Shown piece by piece: positions 1 to 10,583 of a DNA stretch of 64,000 nt. Origin of the DNA: Schizochytrium sp. TIO01 (taxonomy: Eukaryota; Sar; Bigyra; Thraustochytrida; Thraustochytriidae); assembly GCA_004764695.1 (NCBI GenBank), contig SMSO01000032.1, forward strand, positions 3,702,983-3,766,982. Reading direction: 5' to 3'. Made by a program: the position numbers and the translations under genes. Each line of letters opens with the position of its first letter. Position 1 is the first letter of the stretch. The notes beneath the pieces were generated by a model. The model was not told the origin of the DNA, ran no database searches, and saw nothing but the letters and a program-made list of their open reading frames with translations.

Positions 1-2679
1 GCACACGGGAAACGCCCGGATTCTGAAACGTAGCAGCAAAGCAGAAGCAAATTGTTCGTAGAAGAAGAGAGGAAGAACCTCAACTTTCTTTGCCTTTCTG
101 TTCTTTTCTTTCATTATAAGCTTCTCGTATTATCTCATCATCTTTCCTTTCCTTTTCTTTTCGCTGTTCTATTTTCACCTCGCTTTCCACCACGTTGAAT
201 ATATCTTCATTATGAGACCTCTCCGTCATCGCCGTCATCTCCCCATTCATAAAACGAAGTTACAAAATCGCCAACGTCGATTTGTTATCACTTCATTAAC
301 TATCGCCACCACCACCACCACCACCACCATCATCTCTTTCTTCATCTGCATCATCATCTTCATCACCAATGTGGAGAACAGCTTCCTTTTCTCTGACATC
401 ATGATATAATTCATTTTAAAGAAACAATAACATGACAATTTAAAATATGATTAGTTTCAACAGGTTAGCAGTAGTGTCTTTTAGGTAAATGTTTTATTTG
501 TTTTAACTTATAATTTTTAATTTTTAATTTTTAATAACATATATAGAAAAAAAAAAATACACGAGAACAGAAAATAATTTCAACATTAAAGTTTCCATAA
601 CCCATCGAAGTCTCGCTGTACCACTTCAAGAACGTCACTTGTGCAAGATCTTATGACAACTCCTTGCTTCGCTCTCCCGCGAGCGCGCTCGAGACACCCT
701 CTGCTCGACTCCCGCTCCTAGGCAGCAGCAACCCACGCACCTACCTGAATTCGAGGTCTGGAGTTCTGTAGGTGTTTGACGGCGTCTCTTGAGCGTGTCC
801 TGCTTGCTGCTCATGGCTTTCCCATCCGCTGCGAGGTCGGCGAGCGAGTGAAAGACGTGGGTTGGCGAGTGGGTGGCGACTTCTGCGAGCGCGGTAGGGA
901 CTCGAAAGTAGTACTTGTCTTTGCTCGCTAGCTCAGGCTGGTGGAGACTGTTCAGCGCTGCTCGTTCGTTCTGTTGATGAAGTTCTCGATGATGTCATTC
1001 TCAAGATCGATAAAACTTTGTCGCATCCATCGGCGACGCCCATGAAGCGAAGAACAGAACAAAACAGAATAGAACAGAATAGAAGTTAGTAAGAGGTTAG
1101 CAGGAGACAGCACCAGTGGGAAAACCGCATTGAGGACCGAAGAGAGGCCTCAGAGAACGAGAAATGCGGGAAAGAAGGTGAAAGAGGCTGGCTGCTGAGG
1201 CTTTCGAGGTTTGCATTCCCTGTGCTTGATCTCTTGGGTTGCTATGCGTGGCTTCAACGAAGGACATAAGTTTATGAAGTAGATGCATGTTCGAAGTTGT
1301 CGAGGTGTTCTTTTACATAATTCCCACATATATTGGAACCCTATTTCATTAAAAGTGACTTTTTTGGATTAGTGTTTTTTTTTTTTTTTTTTTTTCAAAT
1401 ATATATTTTAAAAAATAAAATTATATGGTCATTTCCATTTACGTTCTTTTTATTTCTATTGCATATTTATTTTGATGAGTATTATTTTTATTTTTATTTT
1501 TTAGTGCTTCAGAAAGGAACGATTTTTTTACGGCCAGATATAATTGGTCTTTCATGGCGGGGGAGAGTACATTACAGGCAAAGACGAACATAATCGACCA
1601 CAGAAATGTGCGAATGGCTCTGTCTTCATCAACTTGGATTGTGTGCTGCTGCGCGCTGCTTCTTCGAAAGTCAGGTTTCCTCACCTGACGGCATTCAACA
1701 ACATCCCCTACAATCTAACTCACTCCATAAATAACAGAAAACCAAAAACAGAGAACGAGAACACCGATGGACATCGACAAACATGTTTGCGCCGCTTCTT
1801 GCAATACTTACATTACCGATGGCGAAGTATTGGTGACTCTTTGTCAGAGCTCTTGAACCTAATAAGATTGTGGGAACACTCATCGGAGCTTAGTTGCCCC
1901 TCGAGTTTAATTGCTCATTCGAGGTTGACGTATGCATATGCATGTTCGTATGTATATGAATGTATGTGAATGTATATAAAAGGAGCTAGAATCGCTTCCT
2001 CTTCAGGAAAACATTACTTTACATTCTTTTTTCTTTTTCTTTCTTTAAAATCAAATTTAGAAGAGCTCAGTATCATTTATACTTTAATTAATAATTAAAA
2101 AATCATATTGGAGGGAAGTAGAAAACCCGGAGATCCAGGAAAACGCATCTCCTTTCGGGCCGAGAAGAAGCAACGCCAAACAAACAAAGCCAACAAAGAA
2201 TACAAAATGCTATGCATCGATCGATAAACCAATCACTCATTCACCTATTCACTCACTCACTCACTCACTCACTCAGTCAGTTAGTCAGTGAGACTGTTCT
2301 TCAAGTGCAACATGGCATTGCATCAGCTCTGCATATATCGCACACCTGAAAGAACCGCTCTTCGAATACAGCGCAATCAATACCTATATTAATAATCACT
2401 GCGAAACAAATAAATGAAAACCAAGATGGAGACGTGACAGAAACATGGAACGATTCGAGACGAAATCATCCGAGACGCCAAGACGACAAGGCGGAGCAAC
2501 GAGGCCATGGCCTCCAGCGCTGCGATGAAATCATAGCTATAAACTTGAAGCAACTACAATAAGGTCGTCGGCGTTCTCATGCAAGAAACGATCCCGAAGA
2601 AGAAGAAGAAGAAGAAGAAGAAGAAGAAGAAGAAGAAGAAGAAGAAGAAGAAGAAGAAGAAGAAGAAGAAGAAGAAGAA

Positions 2680-2727
<48 letters not shown>

Positions 2728-3575
2728 AGAGGAGATTTGAGAAAAAAGGCAAAGAACGCCACCGCAGAAGTAGATGAAGCATGACAGAAAGAAACTAAAG
2801 ATCGTTTAATTGATTGATTGTTTGCTTGCTTGCTTGGAACTTCAAGAGTCGAGAAAGAATAAAAAGACGTTCGTTTTCGAAGAAGGAAGAAGAACGAAAA
2901 TAAATTAACAAAAAACAAGGAAAAGCTTCAAAAAGAACGCAAAGAAAAAAGAGAAGAAAAGAAAGAAAGAAAAAAAAAAGCAGAAAGCAGAAAGAGAAAA
3001 GAAAATGATCAATCGACGTCGATCATCATCGAATAAATCGAAAACAAACCAACAAACAAACAACTCAACGAGAAATCAAATAAACCCGCCAAGAGCCTCC
3101 TCGTCGTTGCAGGACGGAGTGAGGACCGCGGCGACCGCAGCAAGGACGACAGTAGCGCAAAGGGATCTTCTTGGACGCACAAGTTCACAGCGTCGGGACC
3201 CGCGAGGTCCCCTTAAGCCGGATCTATTGTTGATTCGCAGATCCGGGCACACGGACGCACAAGGGGACTGGACTACTCCGCGATACATATATATACATAT
3301 ATATATATATACACATTGGCACAGAAACGAAGAGGAAACCTCTCCCCAGTCAAAGACTTTGAGCCGAGGGTTTCATTCCCTTCCGCTGGAATAGCCACTT
3401 CTCCCTTCACGACGAGAATCTTCCGAAGTATTCCCTCAAAAGAACAACAAGAATTCTCTCTCAACAAGAAAGGGAAGGCTGGCCTTGACTTTCTATCATT
3501 GCTCCTCTTTTAGAAGAGCTGAGAGGAATTTGCTAATTTACTTTTCGGCGTTGTTGCAGACACTTGCCACTAAAG
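1..3575. other. Non-coding spacer upstream of the exchanger gene
   Basis: No convincing gene is visible in this 3.6 kb. It holds A/T-rich stretches, a GC-rich CpG-containing patch at about 660-960, a short CAC run at 308-330, CACT repeats at about 2243-2280, the compound GAA/GAT repeat at 2596-2728 and purine-rich runs up to 3000. The short open frames here are low-complexity translations of these repeats. A pyrimidine-rich stretch ending in TTGCAG at 3559 just before the exchanger start looks like a 3' splice site, so part of 3000-3559 may be a 5' UTR or a 5' UTR intron. Confidence 0.6.
2596..2728. repeat. Compound microsatellite (GAA)n-(GAT)n
   Basis: About 28 perfect GAA units run directly into about 16 GAT units. 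All frames without stops give homopolymers (poly-Ser, poly-Leu, poly-His on the minus strand), which explains the two open frames seen there. No protein-like flanks are visible. Confidence 0.95.
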
Positions 3576-5981
3576 ATGAGTGAGGAACAAGAGGAAGTTG
3601 AGAGTGTCGAAAATGGCATCGTGAGCGTCATCGTGCTCATTGGCCTCGGCCTCGTTGTAGCAGGACTCGTGGAGGCTCTCCCACCCAAGATCTTGGAGAG
3701 GTTCCCACAATCCGTCCTGGTGCTCATCCTTGGTCTTGTTGCAGGCCTGCTCGGTATTCACTTCAGTAATGTCACAGGTAACACACGCATGGCAGAACTC
3801 ATCTCTGGATTAGAGATTGACCCAGAAGGCATCCAGCTTATCTTTCTCCCCCCACTTATCTTCAGTGAGCTCTTCAAAATGAACGTCCACGTGTTTCTTA
3901 ACGTTAGCTGGCAAGCAATCCTGCTTGCCTTCCCAGGTGTCTTGATCTCCATGTGTCTCACTGCGCTTTTCCCTATATACATTCTCCCCAACGAGTGGGG
4001 CTGGTATGAAGCCCTCGCCTTTGGTGGCATGTTGGCCGCTACTGATCCCGTAGCAGTACTTGCTATTCTTCACTCACTCAATGCATCCAAGCACTTATCG
4101 ACAATTATTGCAGGTGAAAGTGTTCTCAACGATGGTTCAGCCATCGTGGTTGTCACTCTCTTTCTCAATCTTCAGGCTGGCCAGGTATATTATGCCGGAG
4201 ATGTCATCGCTTTTTCTTTTCGCGAAACCCTCGGATCTGTCGCACTTGGTACAGCCTGTGGATTGGCAATGATGGCAATCTTCCCGCTCCTCAAAAACAA
4301 CCCAACCCCTCTTGTTGCACTCACCTTTGGTGTACCATACCTTTGTTTTGCTGCTGCCCTGGCAATCGACATGAGTGGTGTGCTCTCCCTCGTGCCATTG
4401 GGTCTCATCTGTAACGCATGGGGACGTGCTACCATTGTCGGCGCTGTGGCTGATCGCATGGAACATTTCTGGGACCAAGCTGAATTTTTTGCCAACTCTG
4501 TTCTCTTCGGTATCGCTGGTCTTTATATTGCAGATGATCTCCTCGAAGGTTTAATTAAGGGCTACGATTGGGGCTTTCTGTTCTTGCTCTATGTTCTCCT
4601 CATGGTGATTCGTGGCATCGCAGTAACCATGCTCTATCCGGCAATGTACAAGCTTGGATATGGCTTCAACGTGAAAGAAGCTATTGTTACAACATGGGGT
4701 GGTCTTCGTGGTGCTGTTGGTCTTACTCTTTCTTTTGCAATTCGTGGCACTCAGAATGTATCTGACCAGGTGGGTCAACAAGCAACATTTTACATGGGTG
4801 GTATTGTGATTCTCACTCTTATGGTAAATGCCACCACAAGTGGACCCCTTATCCAGTACTTCAACCTTCAGCGCTCAGGTGATAAGCGTATCCTTGCAGA
4901 GCTGGAGAATGATTTCAAGGGTGTTGCTGAAAAGTCTCTTCTCTTTGCTGGTGCAACTGATGAGCAAATTGAGTCTGTAACTGGATCTAGCCATTCAAGC
5001 GAACCTGCGCACCATGCAGAACAGTCCGATAACAAAGTTGAGGAAACTTTGGCTGCGAAGAGGAGACATTTTCTCTTGGCTCAAGCAGTTACCTTTGATC
5101 ACCTCCTCAGTCGTGGTGTCATTCCACGGGGTGCTTGGTTTCTTGCTATGCAATCTATTGATGTTGAGCTTGATAAACGTGATTCAGAGATTGCTCAGTG
5201 GCGTACTGTCGTTAAGCAGCCTCTTCTCAAGCTCTTCGTTAAGTCGATCAGCGATGAAACGCTCAAAAAGTTTCTCAGCGCCAAGAATGTCAAGGACGAA
5301 GAATTTCTCGAGAAGGAAAGCCATGACCACCCAGACCCTCCTACTGAACTCGGCCGCCATGCCAGATATTCCCTCACCTTGATTTCATACATTGCATTTG
5401 CCTACCTTCGCGCTCATGAAGATGCACGTGCAGCTCTGGACGCAATGGCTAGCGAGGCAGATTTGCTTGGACAACAACGCGCGGCTCTGCATAGGGAATC
5501 CTTGCAGGATTGCCGTGCCCCTGCCAAATTTCTATCTCTGGTTCGTGCTCGGCACCCTGATATTTTGCAGAGCATCAAAGCCGTGCAACTCTCAACAGCA
5601 ATTCGCTGGGATCTTCTCGATCGTGCTGCTCGTCTTGCTGACCTTGGTCTTCTTGAGCACAGTGAGCTGCACCCACTCGTGGAGCTCGCCGATCATATTT
5701 CACAAAAATGTTCCGCGCTGAACCTCGCGCTAAAAGCTGACAAGACCACTAACGCTTCAGGGGACTTCTCGAAGAACCCTGATTTCTATCCGTTTCCCGC
5801 TCTTGCATCCCCTATCAAATCACGCGGGAGCATCGCAGATATTGAGCTCAGCCTTACCGACGTCTCCGAACCTGATCGCATCACAGCAACAACCTCAGCT
5901 CGTGGAGGAACAGATATTCGCGGATTGGAGTCACGGATTCTTGATGAAGTGCGCAACCAGAGTCACTGGTATGGCTCCTAA
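3576..5981 (+). CDS. CPA1-family Na+/H+ exchanger (NhaP/SOS1-like)
   Basis: Predicted 801-residue membrane antiporter exchanging Na+ (or K+) for H+. Diagnostic family motifs are visible: LIFLPPLIFSE near residue 90, ATDPVAV at 155-161, GESVLNDGSAIV at 180-191 (with the Asn-Asp ion-binding pair), and WGGLRGAVGLTLSFA at 374-388. Roughly twelve hydrophobic segments fill residues 15-430. A hydrophilic, mostly helical tail of about 370 residues follows, as in SOS1/NHE-like exchangers, and is probably regulatory. The ATG at 3576 is chosen because it precedes the first membrane helix and lies 17 bases after a splice-acceptor-like TTGCAG. No intron is needed in the coding region. The family call is firm; the exact cation and membrane (plasma membrane or vacuole) cannot be told. 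The next gene lies convergent on the other strand. Confidence 0.93.
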   Translation: MSEEQEEVESVENGIVSVIVLIGLGLVVAGLVEALPPKILERFPQSVLVLILGLVAGLLGIHFSNVTGNTRMAELISGLEIDPEGIQLIFLPPLIFSELFKMNVHVFLNVSWQAILLAFPGVLISMCLTALFPIYILPNEWGWYEALAFGGMLAATDPVAVLAILHSLNASKHLSTIIAGESVLNDGSAIVVVTLFLNLQAGQVYYAGDVIAFSFRETLGSVALGTACGLAMMAIFPLLKNNPTPLVALTFGVPYLCFAAALAIDMSGVLSLVPLGLICNAWGRATIVGAVADRMEHFWDQAEFFANSVLFGIAGLYIADDLLEGLIKGYDWGFLFLLYVLLMVIRGIAVTMLYPAMYKLGYGFNVKEAIVTTWGGLRGAVGLTLSFAIRGTQNVSDQVGQQATFYMGGIVILTLMVNATTSGPLIQYFNLQRSGDKRILAELENDFKGVAEKSLLFAGATDEQIESVTGSSHSSEPAHHAEQSDNKVEETLAAKRRHFLLAQAVTFDHLLSRGVIPRGAWFLAMQSIDVELDKRDSEIAQWRTVVKQPLLKLFVKSISDETLKKFLSAKNVKDEEFLEKESHDHPDPPTELGRHARYSLTLISYIAFAYLRAHEDARAALDAMASEADLLGQQRAALHRESLQDCRAPAKFLSLVRARHPDILQSIKAVQLSTAIRWDLLDRAARLADLGLLEHSELHPLVELADHISQKCSALNLALKADKTTNASGDFSKNPDFYPFPALASPIKSRGSIADIELSLTDVSEPDRITATTSARGGTDIRGLESRILDEVRNQSHWYGS

Positions 5982-6771
5982 GTATTGCACACGTTTGCTG
6001 CAGTCCTCTTCTGTTCTGTCAACCTTTCTATACAACTTTCGTTTTCTCATTTCTTTGGCAGCATGTTAAGCTATGGCCCATCATAAAACTGTTTCGTCGC
6101 TGTCTGTACTTTCATCATGAACTGTTGGCAGCTGTCGTCAAATGTCTTTGTACTGTTATTTCTCTTTGTGTTTTTAATGTGAATCTCATATGTACAACAA
6201 TCGATACAAGCACATATACGCGATTCTTCTCTGTGGCGGGAAGCGCGTGTTGGACATGCCTCCTCATCAGTATCCGAGGGATACCGTGTTCATTTCAATT
6301 CATAAACCACATCCCACCCCCTTTCTGCGAAGTGCGCTTTATTATCTATCCCACCATGGCTCCAGTTGTACCGCCTTTATTCCGTTATAAATTTGATCTT
6401 CTCGCAAGCCCAATTAAATAAACAATTAAAGTTCTTACGGCTACCAATTCAGTATGAGTAGAACGCTGTTGTCTTTTGTGCACATCTTCTCTCGAAATCG
6501 CAGCATTTTGGCAATAATGAGGCCATAAAGCGTACAGTCACTTTCGTACAGGCTGAAGAGATCGGCATAAGGCAGTACTTCGAAGAAAGGTCCTTGCAAG
6601 CCATCAAAATAACTAACTCACATTTTCTTTCAGCCATTCTGAAGCACAAAACTGGAAGAAGAAAAGCACATCTGTAGAAATAATACTTTGGACGTTCATA
6701 CGAATCTATTCCTTGTTTTTACAATGGATAATTCTAAAATCAAAGACACAAAATTAGATTTTTATATATAG
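5982..6771. other. Convergent 3' spacer with AATAAA
   Basis: No gene is seen between the exchanger and the following minus-strand gene. An AATAAA hexamer at 6417-6422, in an A/T-rich context 436 bp after the stop, is a candidate polyadenylation signal for the exchanger. The open frames around 6125-6421 start on non-conserved sequence and resemble nothing known. Confidence 0.4.
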
Positions 6772-7488
6772 TTACGCTACGAGCTCTAGCCGCGCTGTAC
6801 CGACCTCACGCTGGTGCTTCAATGCACGACCCGATGTGCATAACCAGCGTGATACCTCGAGTAGATCTCGTGTGGTTCCCTCTTTGCGGGCTTCTTCCAT
6901 CTTTGCACGTTGCTTATCAACTTGATCACGAACAGAACAACATACATCAGAAGCCTTTGCTTCAAATTGTACGCTAAGACTTGCAGTCATGGCTCTCGCT
7001 GATTCTTCCCGCTCGGCTTGACCAAGTTCTGCACGATCTGCATCGAAACGGTAAGAGTGACTGTCCTCTTTTCGCTGCAGTCTTACAGGTCTCACTAATC
7101 CAGTTTTGAGTTTTCCTGAGCAATGTCTTGATATGCGTCCACTTTGACGTGCCTGGTAGGCTCGGCCTATGTGCATGTTTCTACTGAGAGCCATAGAGTC
7201 ACCTGTCTGGCCTTGATGCATTTCACGAATGCGATCTCGTGCAGGTAAACAAACGCGTTCTTCTTCATGCCAAGCCGGTAGCCGCCAAAGTGCACGCGTA
7301 GGTTGCTCCTCATAAGGGCGCACTTCGTACATACGTAAACCTCTCGTGCGCACGGGCGAAATGGGCTCCACATTACATCTTTCTGTGATCACATGTTTTC
7401 CGTCAGTAAACAAAGGGTATTCTCCACGCCATAGCTTTTCCACATTCACAACCTTCTCTGATTTAACGCTCTTATATTCGCCACCCAT
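6772..7488 (-). CDS. Hypothetical hydrophilic protein, 238 aa
   Basis: An uninterrupted frame starts with an ATG at 7488 and encodes a basic/acidic, Arg- and Glu-rich soluble protein without signal peptide or membrane segments. Residues around 160-215 (runs such as AELGQAEREESARAM and DKQRAKMEEARKE) look helical and could form a coiled coil. The N-terminal half has scattered Trp/Pro/Arg motifs (ALWRLPAWHEEER). I do not recognise the family. It is convergent with the upstream exchanger gene. The composition resembles axonemal inner-junction or microtubule-inner proteins, but that is only an impression. The frame length and non-repetitive composition make real coding likely but not certain. Confidence 0.55.
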   Translation of the reverse strand: MGGEYKSVKSEKVVNVEKLWRGEYPLFTDGKHVITERCNVEPISPVRTRGLRMYEVRPYEEQPTRALWRLPAWHEEERVCLPARDRIREMHQGQTGDSMALSRNMHIGRAYQARQSGRISRHCSGKLKTGLVRPVRLQRKEDSHSYRFDADRAELGQAEREESARAMTASLSVQFEAKASDVCCSVRDQVDKQRAKMEEARKEGTTRDLLEVSRWLCTSGRALKHQREVGTARLELVA

Positions 7489-10400
7489 TTTATCCTCCTA
7501 TTATAACTTCCCTGGGTTTACCACCTTGTAGTCGTTCCACTAATACACTGCTTCCGCGATAATGTTTCTTTGAGGTTCTGCTTTCTAGGCAAGGTCAACA
7601 AGAAAATCCCTCAAACAGCAACCCGCAGGGCGAGAGTTAGCAGCTTGCAAACTACGAATGGGGTTCCTCCTTCGTAATTTCCAAGCCTCCAGGCTCGATA
7701 GGTTTCTTTTCTGAGTCCAGGATACTCACGTCGAGTGCCCTAGTAGCCGAGAAGGCAAAGATTGCAGAATTGCGACAAACAATCTCGGACACCCAAGGAC
7801 CTGCGTATAGAATCTTCGCTGAAGAGCAAATAAAGGGCTTCCGGGCTTCCCGGTTGTTTATCTCAATCTCTCCTCCACACTGCTGACCTCCCCCGCCTCC
7901 ACTTCAAAGTCTGAGATCTACAGCCCCAACTTCGTCGTCGTCATCTAAAAAGAAGGAAAATAACTACCATTATAATATCTGCGCCTCCCTTATGACGGTT
8001 AGGTTATAGAGTCCGCACTGCTGTCCCCGCGCACACCCTACGTCCTAAATTTAATTCCTGTCCTAAATTCAAAATGGGTTCTTCGTCTTTAATTTTCATC
8101 ACAGTACTAAGGAGAACTGAAAGTCACGACACATGCGTGCATCCTACTATATCAGCATAACGTAGGTTGAGTGATTCAATTCACAGTTTCGAGTGCTTGT
8201 GGAGATTTGTCAAGCTCGGTTTATTTAAACATAATGTGCAAATGGATGAACTTCATGCGATTTATACAGCCTTGGATTGCTGAAGTCACCCGGGCGATGG
8301 TGTAATGTCACCACCAGGTTTGCGGAAGGGTTTGGCTGGTGTGGATAAGAGGAAGGGCAGGCTTACAGCTTACAGCTGTGCAGGTTGGCCGTAAACCTCG
8401 GGACCAGATCATAAGCTGCGTTATCTGGCGCTGGCCCGTGAAGTGTAAGTAAATGCAAGCGTTGTACACATGGTACCTCACGTAAGCAATGCTGCAGTCT
8501 AATATTTCTTGAAGGTGGAAGTGCAAGTGAGTCCAAGTATGTTGTTTACAATGGTTCCCTTTTTGCAAAATGAGTGTGGCCCCCTACGAGTAGAACCAGT
8601 TACAACATCACTCATTCCTAATACTGCAACGTGTATGCAAGTAACGAAAGTGTGACGGAGCAGTATGCCTTGAAACACATTGTGAAAATCATATGCAGAA
8701 AATGAGGCTTCTAATATTGCAGATTCTCCACAAAGACAGCTCGCTAATCGATATAAAGAAGTGAGGGAGTTTTTACTTTTGCAGCTTCCTCCAGCGGTTT
8801 AGCTGAGATAAACTTTTGGAGGGACTGATCCAGCATTGTTGATAACGGTGTTGTGGTTACTGGATTATTTTTGGAGCAAGCTAGCTAGTGAGAACCTCCA
8901 ACTCAATCCAATTTTTTAGAGTGTCGCAAAAAAACCTTTACTCCAAATGCTAGGTTTAGTAGGTAGCTAGCTACCTCATGCTGACAAAGGTCTATCTTCC
9001 ATCTGAGCAAAAAAGCTAGCGCTTAGAACGACCTTAAATTAGTATGGAGGGTAGATGAGACGTTCTAGAACAGTGTTCTGTTCTAAACCAACCAAACATG
9101 TAATTTCTCACCTTGATAATTTGGAATCCTATTCCCTAGGTAGTTTATTTAGACATACCAGGTTCACTATTGATTTCTATCTCACTTTACTTCACATAAT
9201 TGAAGATTTGCTATGTAGAATTCACAAACAAGATAGTAGCACTTCCTAAAATGTGGTTTTTCTAGGCTCTGCGGTTGATATTGAATTAAGAAATCCACGA
9301 AATAAGCCTATAAATATAGGCGTCCCAACTTTTCTTCTATATAGTTCATTCACAGCTAGTCTTTTCCAAATTATTCACAAAAATGATGCACACGAGCCTC
9401 AGTCCATGTCATTTTAGTGGTTGCTAAATATGATTTATATATATATCTATTGAACATAATAGCAGCTGATCACATCATGATGGTAAACTTTCAAGTGCAC
9501 TTTATTCGAGGATTTTCTAAAAGGAAGGGTTATTAATGTCAAGAGCAATAATGCATACACACATTATACTGCTTAGTGTTACCAAAAAAGAGATAGAAGA
9601 GCCTATCAGTAGGTAGTGTAACACATTTGAGACCTGAGAATGGCTTTCTTCTCTCTTAGAACAGTCCTTTTATCCTTTTACTGAGTAATAACTCAAGCTG
9701 AAGTATAGGAGGGCTTTGCAAGAACTAGCTCTGATGAGTCTCTCAAAAACAGGGATGTACTAGGAATGAGAAGCTTTGTCTTCTTGGTGAGATGGGCGCA
9801 TTGCGTTTCTTTGAAGCCAAACCAAGAGAACCTATTTGACTTGAGTATTTTCTCCAAGATTTCAACAAATAACCTTTGACTGGTGAGAGTAGCTTAATTT
9901 GAATATTTTCTCAAAAATGAAAACAACAAAAAAACCAAAATAAAAAACGGACTTCCTAGTGTGCAACCATAGTAGTCCATAGCACCTTTACATAATCCAA
10001 TTAGTAATGACATAATCCAATTAGTAATGACAATCAGTCATGGCTGACAAACTGAATAGATTATCGATTTACGATACTATGATTGCTTGGAGATGATTGA
10101 AGATTGTCGGAGATTGTTGCGTTTAGTTGTTGTTAAAGCTAGTGTTGGTACTTATCTTGGCTAGACATGCTCTAGTTGAATCGATTTTATCGATTCGGGT
10201 TGATTTAAATCTGTTGTTTGATAGCTTTGATAGCTTTCTCTTTTGGAGACTTGCTTCGTTCCCATCATTCCCGTATGGGTCACTCCCAAACGAAGTTCTG
10301 TTTAGGTGGAGTACCATACAAATGGATTGGCCAATGGATTGTCATGTGCAAGTCAGCAAGGCGTCCCTCTAAGGCTCGCAAGTTCAATACGTTGTGTTGA

Positions 10401-10583
10401 TCCATTTCCCTTCTTGGTTAGGCAGTCAGCAGTTAGTAGGCAACAGGCTGTGCAGGCTGACCAAGGTCATGCCAAGTTGAAACCATACTTTTATTGCTCA
10501 TAGACCATCCTGGCATCAGCCTTACAGATATCATAGAAGGCCGTGCTGGGACGCGCAGCCAGCGACGAACGCTGCAAGAGTAT
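7489..10583. other. Non-coding spacer, 3.1 kb
   Basis: A/T-rich sequence with many stops in all frames. I see no protein motif. It includes a perfect 20-bp tandem duplication at 9991-10030. The last few hundred bases (10100-10580) include short open frames and several CAG-ending pyrimidine stretches, so an upstream non-coding exon or short first coding exon of the kinase gene is possible. Confidence 0.5.
9991..10030. repeat. Perfect 2 x 20-bp tandem duplication
   Basis: The 20-mer CATAATCCAATTAGTAATGA occurs twice in direct succession with no mismatch, about 550 bp upstream of the kinase start. It looks like a recent slippage or duplication event. No function is evident. Confidence 0.95.

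Noticed and set aside
2537-2918. Poly-Ser, poly-Leu and poly-His frames on the minus strand
   Set aside because: Translation of the GAA/GAT microsatellite.
3005-3394. 129-codon frame before the exchanger gene
   Set aside because: Ser/Asn/Thr-rich sequence running into a TATA-type repeat; more likely 5' UTR.
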